In this document: piece after piece, positions 1-8,273 of the stretch | How positions within the stretch are numbered: the stretch's first letter is position 1 | Layout of the letters: each line of letters starts with the position of its first letter | NCBI GenBank assembly: GCA_002712305.1 | Contig: PATE01000014.1 | Location: forward strand, 25,840 to 42,598 | Source of the DNA: Gemmatimonadota bacterium | GTDB taxonomy: Bacteria > Latescibacterota > UBA2968 > UBA8231 | Length of the DNA: 16,759 nucleotides | Direction of reading: 5' to 3' | Position numbers and translations under genes: made by a program | Notes under the pieces: model-generated | Databases searched by the model: none | What the model was told of the DNA's origin: nothing | Seen by the model: only the letters and a program-made list of their open reading frames with translations

Positions 1-120
1 CGCGGCGAGCCAGCATCCCAGGCGCGATTTGACGGCACGGCCGTCGCGCTGCCTCGCTACAAAGATGCGGTCTCCTCCCTCTACGATCTGCAGAAGAAAT
101 CGCGCGAGGGGAAGACCTGA
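1..120 (+). CDS. C-terminal end of an unidentified protein (partial)
   Basis: Frame 1 is open from the window edge to a TGA at 118-120 and gives 39 residues ending KKSREGKT. The stretch is polar, with a basic tail, and has no membrane segment. I do not recognise a family from so few residues. The reading frame is supported by being open to the edge, by GC-rich codon use like that of the neighbours, and by the next gene lying on the opposite strand just beyond the stop. The gene converges on the deacetylase-family gene, with 51 bp between the two stop codons. Confidence 0.55.
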   Translation, partial: RGEPASQARFDGTAVALPRYKDAVSSLYDLQKKSREGKT

Positions 121-132
121 ATCCTGCTCGCG

Positions 133-161
133 TCAGGCCACTGTGTAATGCCACGGCCTGA
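133..161. terminator. Hairpin between convergent genes, possible weak bidirectional terminator
   Basis: A perfect 7-bp inverted repeat, TCAGGCC (133-139) and GGCCTGA (155-161), encloses a 15-nt loop in the 51-bp gap between two convergent stop codons. Neither strand carries a convincing run of T after the stem, so this is not a classical rho-independent terminator. Position is the main argument for it. Confidence 0.3.
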
Positions 162-171
162 AAGGACAGCC

Positions 172-909
172 TTACAACATCACCTGGCGATGAGCCAGGA
201 TGTGATCGGCCACGTCTGCCACGGGCGCCACCCAGGCATCTCCGTCGGCCAAGACGCACAACGCCTCCAGCGTCTCCCGTCGCACACCCTGTCGTTTGTC
301 CAGACACATGTCGTGCCCTGCCAACACGAGCCACGTTGAGCGTTCCCGAGCCTGATCCAGATACGGTACCAGATCAGCGTAGTCGCGCTCGTCCATGTCC
401 ACTCCAAAGACGGCTGACAGATCTGCCGTGGCCGGGTCGACCGGTCCTTCACTCTTGAAGAGCCGACCGCACACGAATCGTTTCGCAATGGCGGGAATGT
501 AGCTGTGCGCCTGTTCGCCTCTGCCCACCGTTGTATTGCCACATGGGTAGGCGAAGCTTCGCGGCGTCACGTCGAGCAATCGCTGCAGAGCGACCGTCGC
601 TTCATCGAGATCGGTCTCCATCTGCGGCAGCGTCCAGTCCTCGGTGCGACGATCGGGGGAGATCCAGTGGAAGTTGGCACTACATGGATGACTCGCCGTG
701 TGGTTGCCCATCTCGTGGCCTGCCTCAGCGGCGGCACGCCAACTCTCGAGGTGTTCTTCGACGGGATGGGGCAACACGTAGAACGTCGCCTTCACACCGT
801 GTGTGTTGAGCAGGGGGATGCCGTGATCGAGGCAGCTGGCACGAGCGTCGTCGAAGGACAGGGACAGAGCGAAGCGTTTGCCCTCGGGCCAGGGAAAGGT
901 GTCAGCCAT
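172..909 (-). CDS. Polysaccharide deacetylase (NodB-homology) family protein
   Basis: The product is 245 residues with a NodB-type carbohydrate esterase 4 fold. Visible motifs are SFDD (residues 18-21, catalytic base and metal Asp), HTASH (residues 70-74, the two metal-binding His), the RSFAYPCG segment near 117-124 (motif 3 region), and LAGHD with His199 (motif 5). Enzymes of this family remove N- or O-acetyl groups from sugars with a divalent metal; the substrate here cannot be told. No signal peptide is evident, so a cytoplasmic location and a small soluble substrate are plausible. The open frame extends upstream to 1092, but the ATG at 909 is preferred: it has an AGAAAGG-like ribosome site just upstream and starts right before the domain. 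The gene follows the FAD-dependent oxidoreductase by 16 bp and is probably cotranscribed with it. Confidence 0.85.
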   Translation of the reverse strand: MADTFPWPEGKRFALSLSFDDARASCLDHGIPLLNTHGVKATFYVLPHPVEEHLESWRAAAEAGHEMGNHTASHPCSANFHWISPDRRTEDWTLPQMETDLDEATVALQRLLDVTPRSFAYPCGNTTVGRGEQAHSYIPAIAKRFVCGRLFKSEGPVDPATADLSAVFGVDMDERDYADLVPYLDQARERSTWLVLAGHDMCLDKRQGVRRETLEALCVLADGDAWVAPVADVADHILAHRQVML

Positions 910-925
910 GGAGTGCCTTTCTGCC

Positions 926-2563
926 TTATCGTGGCTCAAGTCGCGGCCACTCGATCTCCACGCCCTGTGCGAGCAGGGCGGATTGAAAGGCCTTGAGTTT
1001 GTCGGTCGTATTGCGAACACCACGGGGTGACTCCCCCGTTCGCAGACAATACGCAGCCAGCGCACCGGCTGCCTCACCGATCCCCCATTCAACCGGGTGC
1101 AGACGATAACAACCGTTGGTGATGTGCGTGACCCCCAGATTCTTACTCGCCGGCAGCAGATTCTCCACGCGCTGAGGAATCAGCGCGCCCAATGGAATCT
1201 GAAAGGGCAGCGAACTCACATCGATGTAGTTGTCGCCTCCTGAGGACGGATGCAAGTCGATGCGATAGCTGCCGACACCCACACTGTCATGGAAGTTCTC
1301 AGCGCGCACATCCTCACGGCTCAGACCCGTGGCGGTCATACGTGCCTCGGTGCCGACGTGCGCCTCCACCACGGTGAACTCGGCCTTGATGCGCCGACTT
1401 TCACGGATGTAGGGGTATTTGGCCAGCCCGTCTTCTGTGTCGACGATGTCCTTTCGCAGACGCAGCCCCGACCAACCCTGACCACCGTCGGGGCGGGGCG
1501 CCTCTGTCTGCAGCCAGTAAAGCCACGACAGGCTGAGTTGTTTGCCACCTTCCAGGTGTTTCGCTGCCTCGGCTTCGTCCACGTCGTGCAGATTCCCCAG
1601 CCAGTAGTCGATCTGTGGCCAGTTCACCAGGCAGACAGATCGCAGGGGTGATCCGCTTGTAGGTGTGTCGAAATTGCCAGCATGCAGGATTCGTCGGTAG
1701 GTCCAGAAACTGAACTCCTCCGTCGGTTCCAGTGGGTCGAAGGGTTTCTCGATAGGCTCACAGGTGTGTGGAAAGGAGTACGGCCACGCCAATAACTTGC
1801 CCGGCCAGGCGGGGGTGAGGTTGGGTTCGTAGTCGCGCCAGAAACTGTACGTCTCCGGTTTGTCGATCGTATGATCTTCATCGGGGATGTGCTCCACGGC
1901 GAAGCAGCAGGTGAAGGACTGATGATTGTCCGGCTGCGCTACGGGTGGTGCGTGCATTTCTCCTGTGTCGGCTTGGGACTCGAAACCGGTCACGTACTCG
2001 GTGCCCGTCAGGGGCAGCAGATCTCCCATCTCTGTCGCGTCGATCACGTAGGGCGCGTGCAGCACAGTCTCTTGGCCCGAGGGCCGGCGAACGGTGACCG
2101 AGCGTACCCTGTCTCCATCTGACTCAGCGTTGACCGCCTTCGAATCGAGCCAGATCTCCACCTGGCCACTGCTGGTATAGGGCGCCAACATGGCCTGCAG
2201 TACGGCCAGGGCTACCCTCGGTTCATGACAGAGTCGAGAGACCGACCCATTGCCGGGATTCAACTGCACGCGAGCACGAGCCCCTGCGGTTAACGGGTAG
2301 TGGTCTCGATAGTAGGCACGCACACCTTCGCGGAAGGCACGATACGAGCAGGAGCACCCGAACTGCTCGATCCAACGGCCCTCGTCCGGCGGCACCGCCT
2401 GCTGAGTCAGCTGGCCGCCGATCCAATCGGTTTCCTCGGTCATGATCACGGTGGCGCCGCCCCGTGCGGCGGCCAGCGCGGCGGCACAGCCACCCACTCC
2501 CCCGCCGATGATGACGATCTGCGCGTGGCGTTCACGCGAACTGTCTACGGTAGATCCTGGCAT
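926..2563 (-). CDS. FAD-dependent oxidoreductase (FAD_oxidored family)
   Basis: The product is 545 residues. It opens with a Rossmann dinucleotide-binding segment: IVIIGGGVGG at residues 16-25, followed after one strand and helix by the acidic end TEE. Then come the DWIGGQLTQQ and FGCSCSYRAFREG segments that I associate with the PF12831-type family, often annotated only as FAD-dependent oxidoreductase. The C-terminal part, with NLLPASKNLGVTHITNG and the following WGIGEAAG, is the usual closing FAD-contact region. These enzymes are thought to oxidise sugar-like or other small substrates, but few are characterised. The ATG at 2563 is chosen over one 13 codons upstream because AGAGGA lies about 5 bp before it. 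It is the first gene of a two-gene unit with the deacetylase, divergent from the P-loop gene. A specific substrate cannot be assigned. Confidence 0.85.
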   Translation of the reverse strand: MPGSTVDSSRERHAQIVIIGGGVGGCAAALAAARGGATVIMTEETDWIGGQLTQQAVPPDEGRWIEQFGCSCSYRAFREGVRAYYRDHYPLTAGARARVQLNPGNGSVSRLCHEPRVALAVLQAMLAPYTSSGQVEIWLDSKAVNAESDGDRVRSVTVRRPSGQETVLHAPYVIDATEMGDLLPLTGTEYVTGFESQADTGEMHAPPVAQPDNHQSFTCCFAVEHIPDEDHTIDKPETYSFWRDYEPNLTPAWPGKLLAWPYSFPHTCEPIEKPFDPLEPTEEFSFWTYRRILHAGNFDTPTSGSPLRSVCLVNWPQIDYWLGNLHDVDEAEAAKHLEGGKQLSLSWLYWLQTEAPRPDGGQGWSGLRLRKDIVDTEDGLAKYPYIRESRRIKAEFTVVEAHVGTEARMTATGLSREDVRAENFHDSVGVGSYRIDLHPSSGGDNYIDVSSLPFQIPLGALIPQRVENLLPASKNLGVTHITNGCYRLHPVEWGIGEAAGALAAYCLRTGESPRGVRNTTDKLKAFQSALLAQGVEIEWPRLEPR

Positions 2564-2568
2564 CGCTG

Positions 2569-2574
2569 TCCTCT
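2569..2574 (-). promoter_or_regulatory. Ribosome binding site deciding the FAD-oxidoreductase start
   Basis: On the minus strand AGAGGA lies 5 bp before the ATG at 2563. The alternative ATG 39 bp upstream would place this Shine-Dalgarno sequence inside the coding region. Confidence 0.6.
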
Positions 2575-2692
2575 TGAATCTCTGGTCTGGGAACTTCCAC
2601 AATCGGCTCTTCCCGGTCCATCGTCCAGTCGGACTCGCATGGAAGGAATGTCGGCGTTGCTGAACGGGCTACGGGCTCGTACTTAGGAGAGG

Positions 2693-3394
2693 ATGATCGA
2701 TACGAGACTAATACTGATTGAGGGACTCCCGGGGATGGGAAAGTCGACGACGTCTGCGTTCGTGGCGGACCGAATCCAACACGAGGGGCTGCAAGCCAGC
2801 TGGTTCCACGAGTTCTCTCCTGACAATCCCATCGCCCTTGCTGTGCTGGCCGGTTTTGAGGGCACACAGGATTGGGCATTGCCAGATAGGAGCCTACTTC
2901 AGTGGCATGTTCTGCGTCAGCAGCTGCTGTGTGGGTCTACCTCGACGATCCTGGAGGGAAGATTTTGGCAGAATCGCGCCGCCTTCATGTTCCTTGCCGG
3001 TGTGCCCGCCGAGCAGATCATCGCCGCAGACCAGCGGGTTTATGATTCGATTGCAACCATCAACCCCGTGCTGATACACCTGGTACCGGATGATCCGCAG
3101 AGACATCTCAAATGGGTTTTCCAGGAGCGTTGCCTGGCGCCAGGCGCTCGGCCGCCAAAGATGTGGACCGATTGGTTTGTCGAAACCTTCGCCACGTCTG
3201 TGCTCGGCAAGTCGAAACAATGGCAGGGATTCGACGGGGTCGTCGAAGGGTGCACGCAATGGTTGCAGATCTGCGAGCAGATGTTCGTCCACTTCCCGGG
3301 TCCGAAACCCGCTGTAAGGGACCCACATGCTGATTGGGATAGAACCTATCGAGCGATCGAAGAACTGCTGCGAATCCTTCCGGCGAAGGAGTAA
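2693..3394 (+). CDS. P-loop NTPase, kinase-like, unknown substrate
   Basis: The product is 233 residues. A Walker A motif GLPGMGKST spans residues 11-19, preceded by the hydrophobic strand LILIE, as in nucleoside monophosphate and thymidylate-type kinases. No clear Walker B or LID signature stands out. ILEGRFWQN in the middle is a candidate for the position usually occupied by a DR(Y/F) substrate motif, and the C-terminal half is rich in Trp and aromatic residues. The protein is soluble with no signal sequence. The ATG at 2693 follows AGGAGAGG, a strong though closely spaced ribosome site. The gene stands alone: 129 bp of divergent intergenic DNA separates it from the FAD-oxidoreductase, and a decayed gene converges on its 3' end. 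It may phosphorylate a small molecule, but the substrate is not visible. Confidence 0.75.
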   Translation: MIDTRLILIEGLPGMGKSTTSAFVADRIQHEGLQASWFHEFSPDNPIALAVLAGFEGTQDWALPDRSLLQWHVLRQQLLCGSTSTILEGRFWQNRAAFMFLAGVPAEQIIAADQRVYDSIATINPVLIHLVPDDPQRHLKWVFQERCLAPGARPPKMWTDWFVETFATSVLGKSKQWQGFDGVVEGCTQWLQICEQMFVHFPGPKPAVRDPHADWDRTYRAIEELLRILPAKE

Positions 3395-3419
3395 CGCAGC
3401 AGTCGTAGATAGTTACCCT

Positions 3420-4236
3420 AAGACGTTTCGGACGGAGCGCTAAGGACTCCGCAGGTGGCGAACACAACGCAGTACTCCATGGTTGTCTCCGACACCGGGA
3501 GACCGTCTATATCGACACCCAACAGATGGCTGCGTGGCGTCGGACGCGCCGGAGCCAAAAGTTCAGGATCTCGACATCCCACCCTGCAGGACGCCAGGGT
3601 GCCCTCCATGGCGGCATGCTGCAGCTGCTACAAACCCAGATTCTTGTCACCGCGGTTCCCCATGACATAGGAGCAGGGTACGCACGATCGCGGGCAACAC
3701 AGCAGAGTAGTAGTGATAGATCCCCAGACCCAGGTAGGCATCGTTGTAGTCTGGATCGATTTTAACAAGGCTCAGCAGCGCGTTCTTCCCCCGACGACCG
3801 TGCCAGTGCGCCTTCAGCCATCTGTCCTCCATTCCGTAGAAACGGCCAAGATTCCCCGCTGCCGCCCCCAGGTAGAACAACCCTCCACATCATCATCATC
3901 CCGATCCAGCCGTGCCTCGGCCCGATCGATCGCCTGCTGTGAGAAGTCGCGCATCATTGCACGCGCATCCTGATCGGACGGATGAACGAGAACTCGCCAG
4001 AAGAACCCACTCGCCTTGAGGAAGTAACCACGGGGATGGTCCGGCTCTCGACGAATCACCTCGTCGAAGTCGTCGAAGGCTCGGTCGTCGAAGTTGTAAC
4101 CGCATTCGATACCTCGCATGACGAGGGAGTCGGTCGATGCGGGGAGGCTTTCGGCCCACGGTCTCCGAGATGGGGCGAGGAAAGAGATCCCGACGACCAT
4201 CAGAGTGCAGAGCGTCTTGGGACATACTCGTCTCAT
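3420..4236 (-). pseudogene. Decayed secreted TPR-repeat protein gene (frameshifts and stop)
   Basis: The remains encode an N-terminal signal-like segment (from the ATG at 4236: two Arg, then a hydrophobic stretch ending near WAES) and TPR-like helices including EVIRREPDHPRGYFLKASG. Reading then needs a one-base correction near 3881-3884 to continue into LFYLGAAAGNLGRFYG and KIDPDYNDAYLGLGIYHYYS. That frame ends at TGA 3647-3649. A +1 shift near 3655 gives GDKNLGL, a TAG at 3628-3630, then QLQHAAMEGTLAS; family members commonly have a GD(R/K) then AA-EGT pattern here. Beyond about 3590 further shifts would be needed and similarity fades. The pattern resembles periplasmic TPR proteins, including the TRAP-transporter-associated TatT type, but no TRAP genes are nearby. 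Several separate lesions favour true decay over one sequencing error. The whole 3395-3646 stretch holds nothing else recognisable. Confidence 0.7.
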
Positions 4237-4244
4237 ACCAGCAC

Positions 4245-4285
4245 CAAGAAACAGAAACGGCGAGGCGCCGTCACAGCACCTCGCC
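4245..4285 (-). terminator. Rho-independent terminator after the frd operon
   Basis: On the minus strand, a 10-bp stem (arms 4276-4285 and 4259-4268, one G-U pair) with a 7-nt loop is followed at once by GTTTCTGTTTCTT. It lies 38 bp beyond the stop of the TPR gene and just before the start of the decayed TPR gene. It therefore closes frdABCD plus the TPR gene and separates them from the pseudogene. Confidence 0.75.
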
Positions 4286-4322
4286 AAACACTGACGATTC
4301 TTCACTGTCTCGGATCCGTCTC

Positions 4323-4823
4323 CTACTCGGACATCACCGCTGAATCATCAGAGAGGGGTCGCGCTTCCAGCTTCTTGTTCATGATCAAGCGGGCGCAGGT
4401 GTTCCAGCGGAGGACCGCATCCTCGTTGTGTTCCGGGTGAGCGGCCTCAGCCTGCTCGAACCACGCCATCGCCTCGGTCAGCAGTTCGTGGGCGTCGAAG
4501 TTGGAACCAGGATAGGCTCGATTCAACCGCGCCTTTGCCTGACGTTCGTGGATCACACCCGTGTAGTAGACACGGTCATATTCGTTGGTCAGGCGGGGAA
4601 TCAGATCAAAGACAGCCTTGGCACTCACCTCCGTGCTCTGAGCGAAGGTATCGGTCATCGAAAGGATGAGCTGGATCAGCGCAGGCTGATTCTCCGGATC
4701 GATGGCCAGGATGTCCTGGCAGATACTCTGCGCCACGCGCGGCTCGTTCAACAGACGGTAGCGCTCGACGCGCTCGAGGGCCGCCGGAATCGCGGCGCTG
4801 TTGATCGACTTGAGCTCGAACAT
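4323..4823 (-). CDS. TPR-like protein, fifth gene of the frd operon
   Basis: The product is 166 residues, all helical in character, with no signal peptide or membrane segment. Two TPR-like helix pairs can be seen: one around residues 14-50 (ending CQDILAIDPENQPAL) and one near 115-150 (EAMAWFEQAEAAHPEHNEDA followed by RWNTCARL). Spacing of small and aromatic residues fits tetratricopeptide folding, although the repeats are imperfect. The ATG at 4823 has GGGGAGG about 5 bp upstream. It sits 36 bp after frdD and before a strong terminator, so it is almost certainly cotranscribed with the reductase. TPR domains mediate protein-protein contacts, so an assembly or accessory role for the complex is a reasonable inference. 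I know of no characterised Frd factor it clearly matches; it is unlike SdhE/SdhAF2, which is much shorter. Confidence 0.75.
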   Translation of the reverse strand: MFELKSINSAAIPAALERVERYRLLNEPRVAQSICQDILAIDPENQPALIQLILSMTDTFAQSTEVSAKAVFDLIPRLTNEYDRVYYTGVIHERQAKARLNRAYPGSNFDAHELLTEAMAWFEQAEAAHPEHNEDAVLRWNTCARLIMNKKLEARPLSDDSAVMSE

Positions 4824-4859
4824 GATATCCTCCCCGGGAGGGTGGCGGAGCAGGTGTCG

Positions 4860-5201
4860 CTAGAGAAGAACGTACGCAGCCACGAGAGATCCGGCGATCG
4901 CCCCGCCGTAACAGATGACGGCGATGAGCTCAAACAAGTGCTTGAGTTGCAGACCATCATACAAGGTGAAGCGGAACCGATGTGCCCAGTGAAAGAAGGA
5001 CAGACTGATAAGACCGAAGGCGACGATCCGAGTCAGTGGATGCATGAGCAGCCACGCAATGTTGGCGTAGCTGGGGCCTTCAACCCAGCCGAGAGGTGTC
5101 GCAATCGTGAACAGAAACAGCAAAGCTGGAACGAACATCGCCGTCAGCGCACCACCCCCGCCGAACAGGGTCCACCAGAAGGCGTCGTTGCTTTTTTTCA
5201 C
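4860..5201 (-). CDS. frdD: Fumarate reductase membrane anchor subunit D
   Basis: The product is 113 residues with three predicted membrane spans (about 12-36, 55-73 and 90-112), as in FrdD of the E. coli-type quinol:fumarate reductase. The N-terminal FWWTLFGGGGALTAM corresponds to the conserved FW-LFG-GG segment, and the HWAHRFRFTLYDG loop matches the LHR-HH--HD region of FrdD. With FrdC it anchors FrdAB to the inner face of the cytoplasmic membrane and forms the menaquinone site; this subclass lacks heme. The start is GTG at 5201, preceded by GGGAGAG, 10 bp after the frdC stop. Length agrees with the family (about 115-120). Confidence 0.9.
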   Translation of the reverse strand: MKKSNDAFWWTLFGGGGALTAMFVPALLFLFTIATPLGWVEGPSYANIAWLLMHPLTRIVAFGLISLSFFHWAHRFRFTLYDGLQLKHLFELIAVICYGGAIAGSLVAAYVLL

Positions 5202-5211
5202 GGTCTCTCCC

Positions 5212-5628
5212 TCAGCCCAGGATATAAGCCGCAGCGATCACGGCGGAGATGAGGAACCAGCCAGCATAGTTGCCACCGGCGATCATCAGGTCGGGCACGC
5301 GCCAGTCACCCAGTCGAACGACCATGGCTTTTGGTGACAGATTGAACCAGGTGATGCTGTGGTAAAGCACCGCGCCGAGGGCCAGCACGTTGATCACGAG
5401 CATGACCGGGTGGGACAGACATTCCAGCATCTGCGCGTAGGCTTCGGGGCCAGACTGAACCGACCGATACAGAATGATCATGAGAATGGCACTATAAGCA
5501 ACGGCGACACTTGTCAACTCACGAAAGATGAACCCGATGTAGACCCAACGCTTGACCCACCAGAAGATGGGTTTGGCATCGCGATGCCACTTCGGGTGAT
5601 GCAGGGTATATCCGGTCTTCGATTCCAT
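5212..5628 (-). CDS. frdC: Fumarate reductase membrane anchor subunit C
   Basis: The product is 138 residues with three hydrophobic spans (about 33-55, 73-92 and 115-137). The segment FRELTSVAV includes Glu37, aligned by context with the FrdC glutamate (in LREGTAVP of E. coli) implicated in quinone or proton handling. LYHSITWFNLSPKA matches the LLHTKTWFELAPKA block. The His90 of that block is also present in E. coli FrdC, which binds no heme, so I do not take it as a heme ligand. The start ATG at 5628 is 3 bp after the frdB stop and overlaps a good ribosome site (GGGGAAGTGAGGG) that runs across the junction, suggesting coupled translation. It is slightly longer than the E. coli protein at the N-terminus. 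Confidence 0.92.
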   Translation of the reverse strand: MESKTGYTLHHPKWHRDAKPIFWWVKRWVYIGFIFRELTSVAVAYSAILMIILYRSVQSGPEAYAQMLECLSHPVMLVINVLALGAVLYHSITWFNLSPKAMVVRLGDWRVPDLMIAGGNYAGWFLISAVIAAAYILG

Positions 5629-5631
5629 CCC

Positions 5632-6375
5632 TCACTTCCCCTTCCGCGTGATGAACGACTTCCACCATTCGGCGGCACCGGCCAGCTTGTATCGTTGAAT
5701 CGCGCCAGCAGGATCCACGTCTTTGGGACAAGCCTCCGAGCACTCGCCCACCATCGTGCAGGACCAGATACCTTCATCGTTTGACAACCGGGCCATGCGT
5801 TCGTCGTTGCCTTCGTCCCGATTGTCCAGATTGTATCGCTGCGCCAGTGCCAAAGCTGCTGGCCCAGCGAAACCGGGCTCGAGACCATACACGGGGCAGG
5901 CGGAGTAGCAGAGCATGCAGTTGATACACATGGTATACGACTTGAAGTCGGACAGCTCTGCCGGCGTCTGCTTGAATTCGCCTTCTTCCAACGGCTTGTC
6001 TTCTTCACGCACGACCCATGGCTTGACGTGCTTGAGTTTGTCGACGAAGTCGGTGACTTCCGTGACCAGGTCGCGCACGACCGGAAAATGCGCCAGGGGC
6101 TCAACTCGGATGGGACCCGGTGCATACTTGGTCAAGAAAGCGGCGCAGGTGAGCACAGGCTCTCCGTTGATCATCATGCCACAGCTGCCACAAACCCCCA
6201 TGCGACACGACCACCGATAGGACAGCGTACCGTCGATGTGGTCCTTGATATGGTTCAGTGCATCGAGCACGACCCAATCTGAGCGCAGTGGAACGTCGTA
6301 CGATTGGAATTCGGGCTCTGCGCCATTCTCCGGTAGATAACGCAGCACCTCAATTGTGATGGTTTCTTCTGCCAT
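5632..6375 (-). CDS. frdB: Fumarate reductase iron-sulfur subunit B
   Basis: The product is 247 residues and carries all three Fe-S cluster signatures. The [2Fe-2S] ligands are Cys57, Cys62, Cys65 (CRMGVCGSC) and Cys77. The [4Fe-4S] ligands lie in [11 protein letters not shown] (150-160) with a further Cys216. The [3Fe-4S] site is formed by Cys160, Cys206 and Cys212 in the [12 protein letters not shown] block. The subunit passes electrons between the flavin of FrdA and the quinone in FrdCD. Spacing follows E. coli FrdB closely, and the [15 protein letters not shown] segment is typical. The ATG at 6375 is 6 bp after the frdA stop. Sequence alone does not settle whether the complex runs as fumarate reductase or succinate dehydrogenase in the cell; the E. 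coli-like anchors favour fumarate reduction with a low-potential quinone. Confidence 0.95.
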   Translation of the reverse strand: MAEETITIEVLRYLPENGAEPEFQSYDVPLRSDWVVLDALNHIKDHIDGTLSYRWSCRMGVCGSCGMMINGEPVLTCAAFLTKYAPGPIRVEPLAHFPVVRDLVTEVTDFVDKLKHVKPWVVREEDKPLEEGEFKQTPAELSDFKSYTMCINCMLCYSACPVYGLEPGFAGPAALALAQRYNLDNRDEGNDERMARLSNDEGIWSCTMVGECSEACPKDVDPAGAIQRYKLAGAAEWWKSFITRKGK

Positions 6376-6381
6376 GCAGGC

Positions 6382-8136
6382 TCAGCCCTTCTGCTGTCCG
6401 TATTCGCGTTTGGCCGGAGGCCAACGTGTGATACTCACGGGTTGATACTCGATTCGTGGCGATCCGCCCGGCTCTCGGTAGGCCAGACTGTGCTGGAGGA
6501 ACTTGTCGTCGTCGCGCTCCGGGAAATCCGAACGTTGATGCGATCCACGTGACTCGTCCCGCAGTAGTGCGGAAGCGATGATCGCTTCAGCCCCGTCGAG
6601 CATGTAGGTCAATTCGATCGCTGCCGTCAGGTCGGTGTTGAAGGTGTGACTTGCGTCCGACACCTTCACATTGACCACGCGCTCCTGAAGTTCGCGGACC
6701 TTTTGCCCCGACGCGGCGAGCGAATCACGGGTCCGATAGATGCCGGCGCCCTCCTCCATCGTGTCGTGCATCTCTTTGCGCAGACCAGCGATGGACTCGG
6801 TGCCTTCGCCCAACATGAGCTTAGCAAGGCGATTGCGCTCGTCCTCCACCTGCGCCTGCAAACCAGAGCTGGCTTCCTTCTGCTCCAGAGCGAAGGCCGC
6901 CGCGTTCTTTCCAGCGCGGGCACCGAAGACGAGGATCTCCGTGAGCGAATTCGAACCAAGCCGGTTCGCACCATTGATACTCACGCAAGCCGCTTCTCCG
7001 GCCGAATAGACACCTGGGAGAACGGTCGCTGCATCGATATCGGTGGAAATGCCACCCATCATGTAGTGGACGACGGGCCGTACCGGAATCAGGTCGGTCA
7101 CGGGATCGATATTCTCGTATTTCGCACACAATTCGCGCACGAAGGGCAGTCTCGAATCGATGATCTTCTCGCCGAGGTGCCGCAGGTCGAGATGGACATA
7201 ATGGCCATACTCGCCCGCCATCGTGCCTCCACGCTCCTGTTCCTTGACGAAGGCCTGGGACAGGCGATCTCTTGGACCCAACTCCATGGAACGCAGCACC
7301 GGCTTCGGTTCGGGCTTGCCAAGATCGTAGTCCTGCAGATACCGGTAGCCATCCTTGTTCAGCAGGTGCCCACCCTCAGCACGTGAAGCCTCTGTGATCA
7401 GGATGCCTGTGAAGGGCAGACCCGTCGGGTGGTATTGGATGAACTCCATGTCCTTCAGGGGAATGCCGGCCCGATATGCCAGCGACATGCCATCGCCATT
7501 CTTGATGTTGGCATTGGTCGTAAAGGGGAAGATCTTCCCACAGCCACCCGTGCTGAGGATGACGGACTTGGCCAGAATCGGTTCAATGCGGCCCGTCGCC
7601 AATTCGATGGCGACCACACCCTGGCAGCGGCCATCCTCGACGAGCAGCTTGGTGACAAACCACTCATCGTAGCGTTGGATCGGGTCGTACTTGAGGCTGG
7701 TCTGAAACAAGGTGTGCAGCATGTGAAAGCCGGTTTTGTCCGACGCATACCACGTGCGCTTGATCTTCATCCCGCCGAAGGGGCGTACCGCCACCGAACC
7801 ATCCGCCTCACGACTCCACGGGCAACCCCAATGCTCGAGCTGCAGCAGTTCGTTCGGCGCTTCGTTGACGAAGGACTCGACCGCATCCTGGTCGCACATC
7901 CAGTCGGCACCCGAAATCGTGTCGTAACAATGATCGTCCAGACTGTCGTCGGGCTTGATCACCGCCGCAGCCCCACCCTCTGCCGAAACCGTGTGGCTCC
8001 GCATGGGATAGACCTTCGAAATCACAGCGATCTTCAGGTTGGGATTCGTCTCGTAGGCGGCGATCGCGGCACGAAGTCCCGCTCCACCACCGCCGACGAT
8101 CAGTACATCATATTCGGGAGATTCTTCTTGAGCCAT
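6382..8136 (-). CDS. frdA: Fumarate reductase flavoprotein subunit A
   Basis: The product is 584 residues. It opens with the FAD-binding strand [11 protein letters not shown] (residues 10-20), then [11 protein letters not shown] with His48, the residue that carries covalent FAD in this family. Active-site residues are all present: His236 in QYHPTG, Glu249 in the TEASRAEGG segment, Arg289 in [10 protein letters not shown] (proton-transfer Arg), His357 in VVHYMMGG, and Arg392 in [10 protein letters not shown]. It reduces fumarate to succinate, or the reverse, on the cytoplasmic side. The C-terminal domain keeps [17 protein letters not shown], a hallmark of the family. Length is close to the E. 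coli protein (about 600). Upstream of the ATG at 8136 there is no strong Shine-Dalgarno sequence, which is unusual for this operon. It is the first gene of the frdABCD-TPR operon. Confidence 0.97.
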   Translation of the reverse strand: MAQEESPEYDVLIVGGGGAGLRAAIAAYETNPNLKIAVISKVYPMRSHTVSAEGGAAAVIKPDDSLDDHCYDTISGADWMCDQDAVESFVNEAPNELLQLEHWGCPWSREADGSVAVRPFGGMKIKRTWYASDKTGFHMLHTLFQTSLKYDPIQRYDEWFVTKLLVEDGRCQGVVAIELATGRIEPILAKSVILSTGGCGKIFPFTTNANIKNGDGMSLAYRAGIPLKDMEFIQYHPTGLPFTGILITEASRAEGGHLLNKDGYRYLQDYDLGKPEPKPVLRSMELGPRDRLSQAFVKEQERGGTMAGEYGHYVHLDLRHLGEKIIDSRLPFVRELCAKYENIDPVTDLIPVRPVVHYMMGGISTDIDAATVLPGVYSAGEAACVSINGANRLGSNSLTEILVFGARAGKNAAAFALEQKEASSGLQAQVEDERNRLAKLMLGEGTESIAGLRKEMHDTMEEGAGIYRTRDSLAASGQKVRELQERVVNVKVSDASHTFNTDLTAAIELTYMLDGAEAIIASALLRDESRGSHQRSDFPERDDDKFLQHSLAYREPGGSPRIEYQPVSITRWPPAKREYGQQKG

Positions 8137-8244
8137 CTAGAGAAACCGGCCTTCAAGGTTGCTGGCACTTGGCAGAGAATGTCGAGGATTCCGTTCTGGC
8201 TGACACACTTTGGGCACCTGCGTGTCCCAGACTTGGGCAGGTAA

Positions 8245-8273
8245 TGGATACGTGTTGCTCGTGGAATCGTCAA
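8245..8273 (-). promoter_or_regulatory. Candidate sigma-70-like promoter for frdA
   Basis: On the minus strand TTGACG (8268-8273) and TATCCA (8245-8250) are separated by exactly 17 bp, about 110 bp before the frdA start. The -35 is one base from consensus but the -10 is poor. It lies in the 239-bp gap after the LLM gene, the only long gap before the frd operon. No FNR-type TTGAT-N4-ATCAA box was found by eye. Confidence 0.3.

Noticed and set aside
505-996. Long plus-strand open frame opposite the deacetylase
   Set aside because: It is the antisense of a gene with clear NodB motifs, and its translation shows no domain or sensible composition.
3455-3670. Small plus-strand open frames after the P-loop gene
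   Set aside because: They lie antisense to the decayed TPR gene, lack a ribosome site and show no family likeness.
4833-4847. Palindrome CCTCCCCGGGAGG over the TPR gene ribosome site as an attenuator
   Set aside because: The usable stem is only about 4 bp, and GC-rich Shine-Dalgarno regions produce such symmetry by chance.
7429-8244. 271-codon plus-strand open frame opposite frdA
   Set aside because: It is a shadow of a fully conserved frdA; long antisense frames are expected in GC-rich coding DNA.
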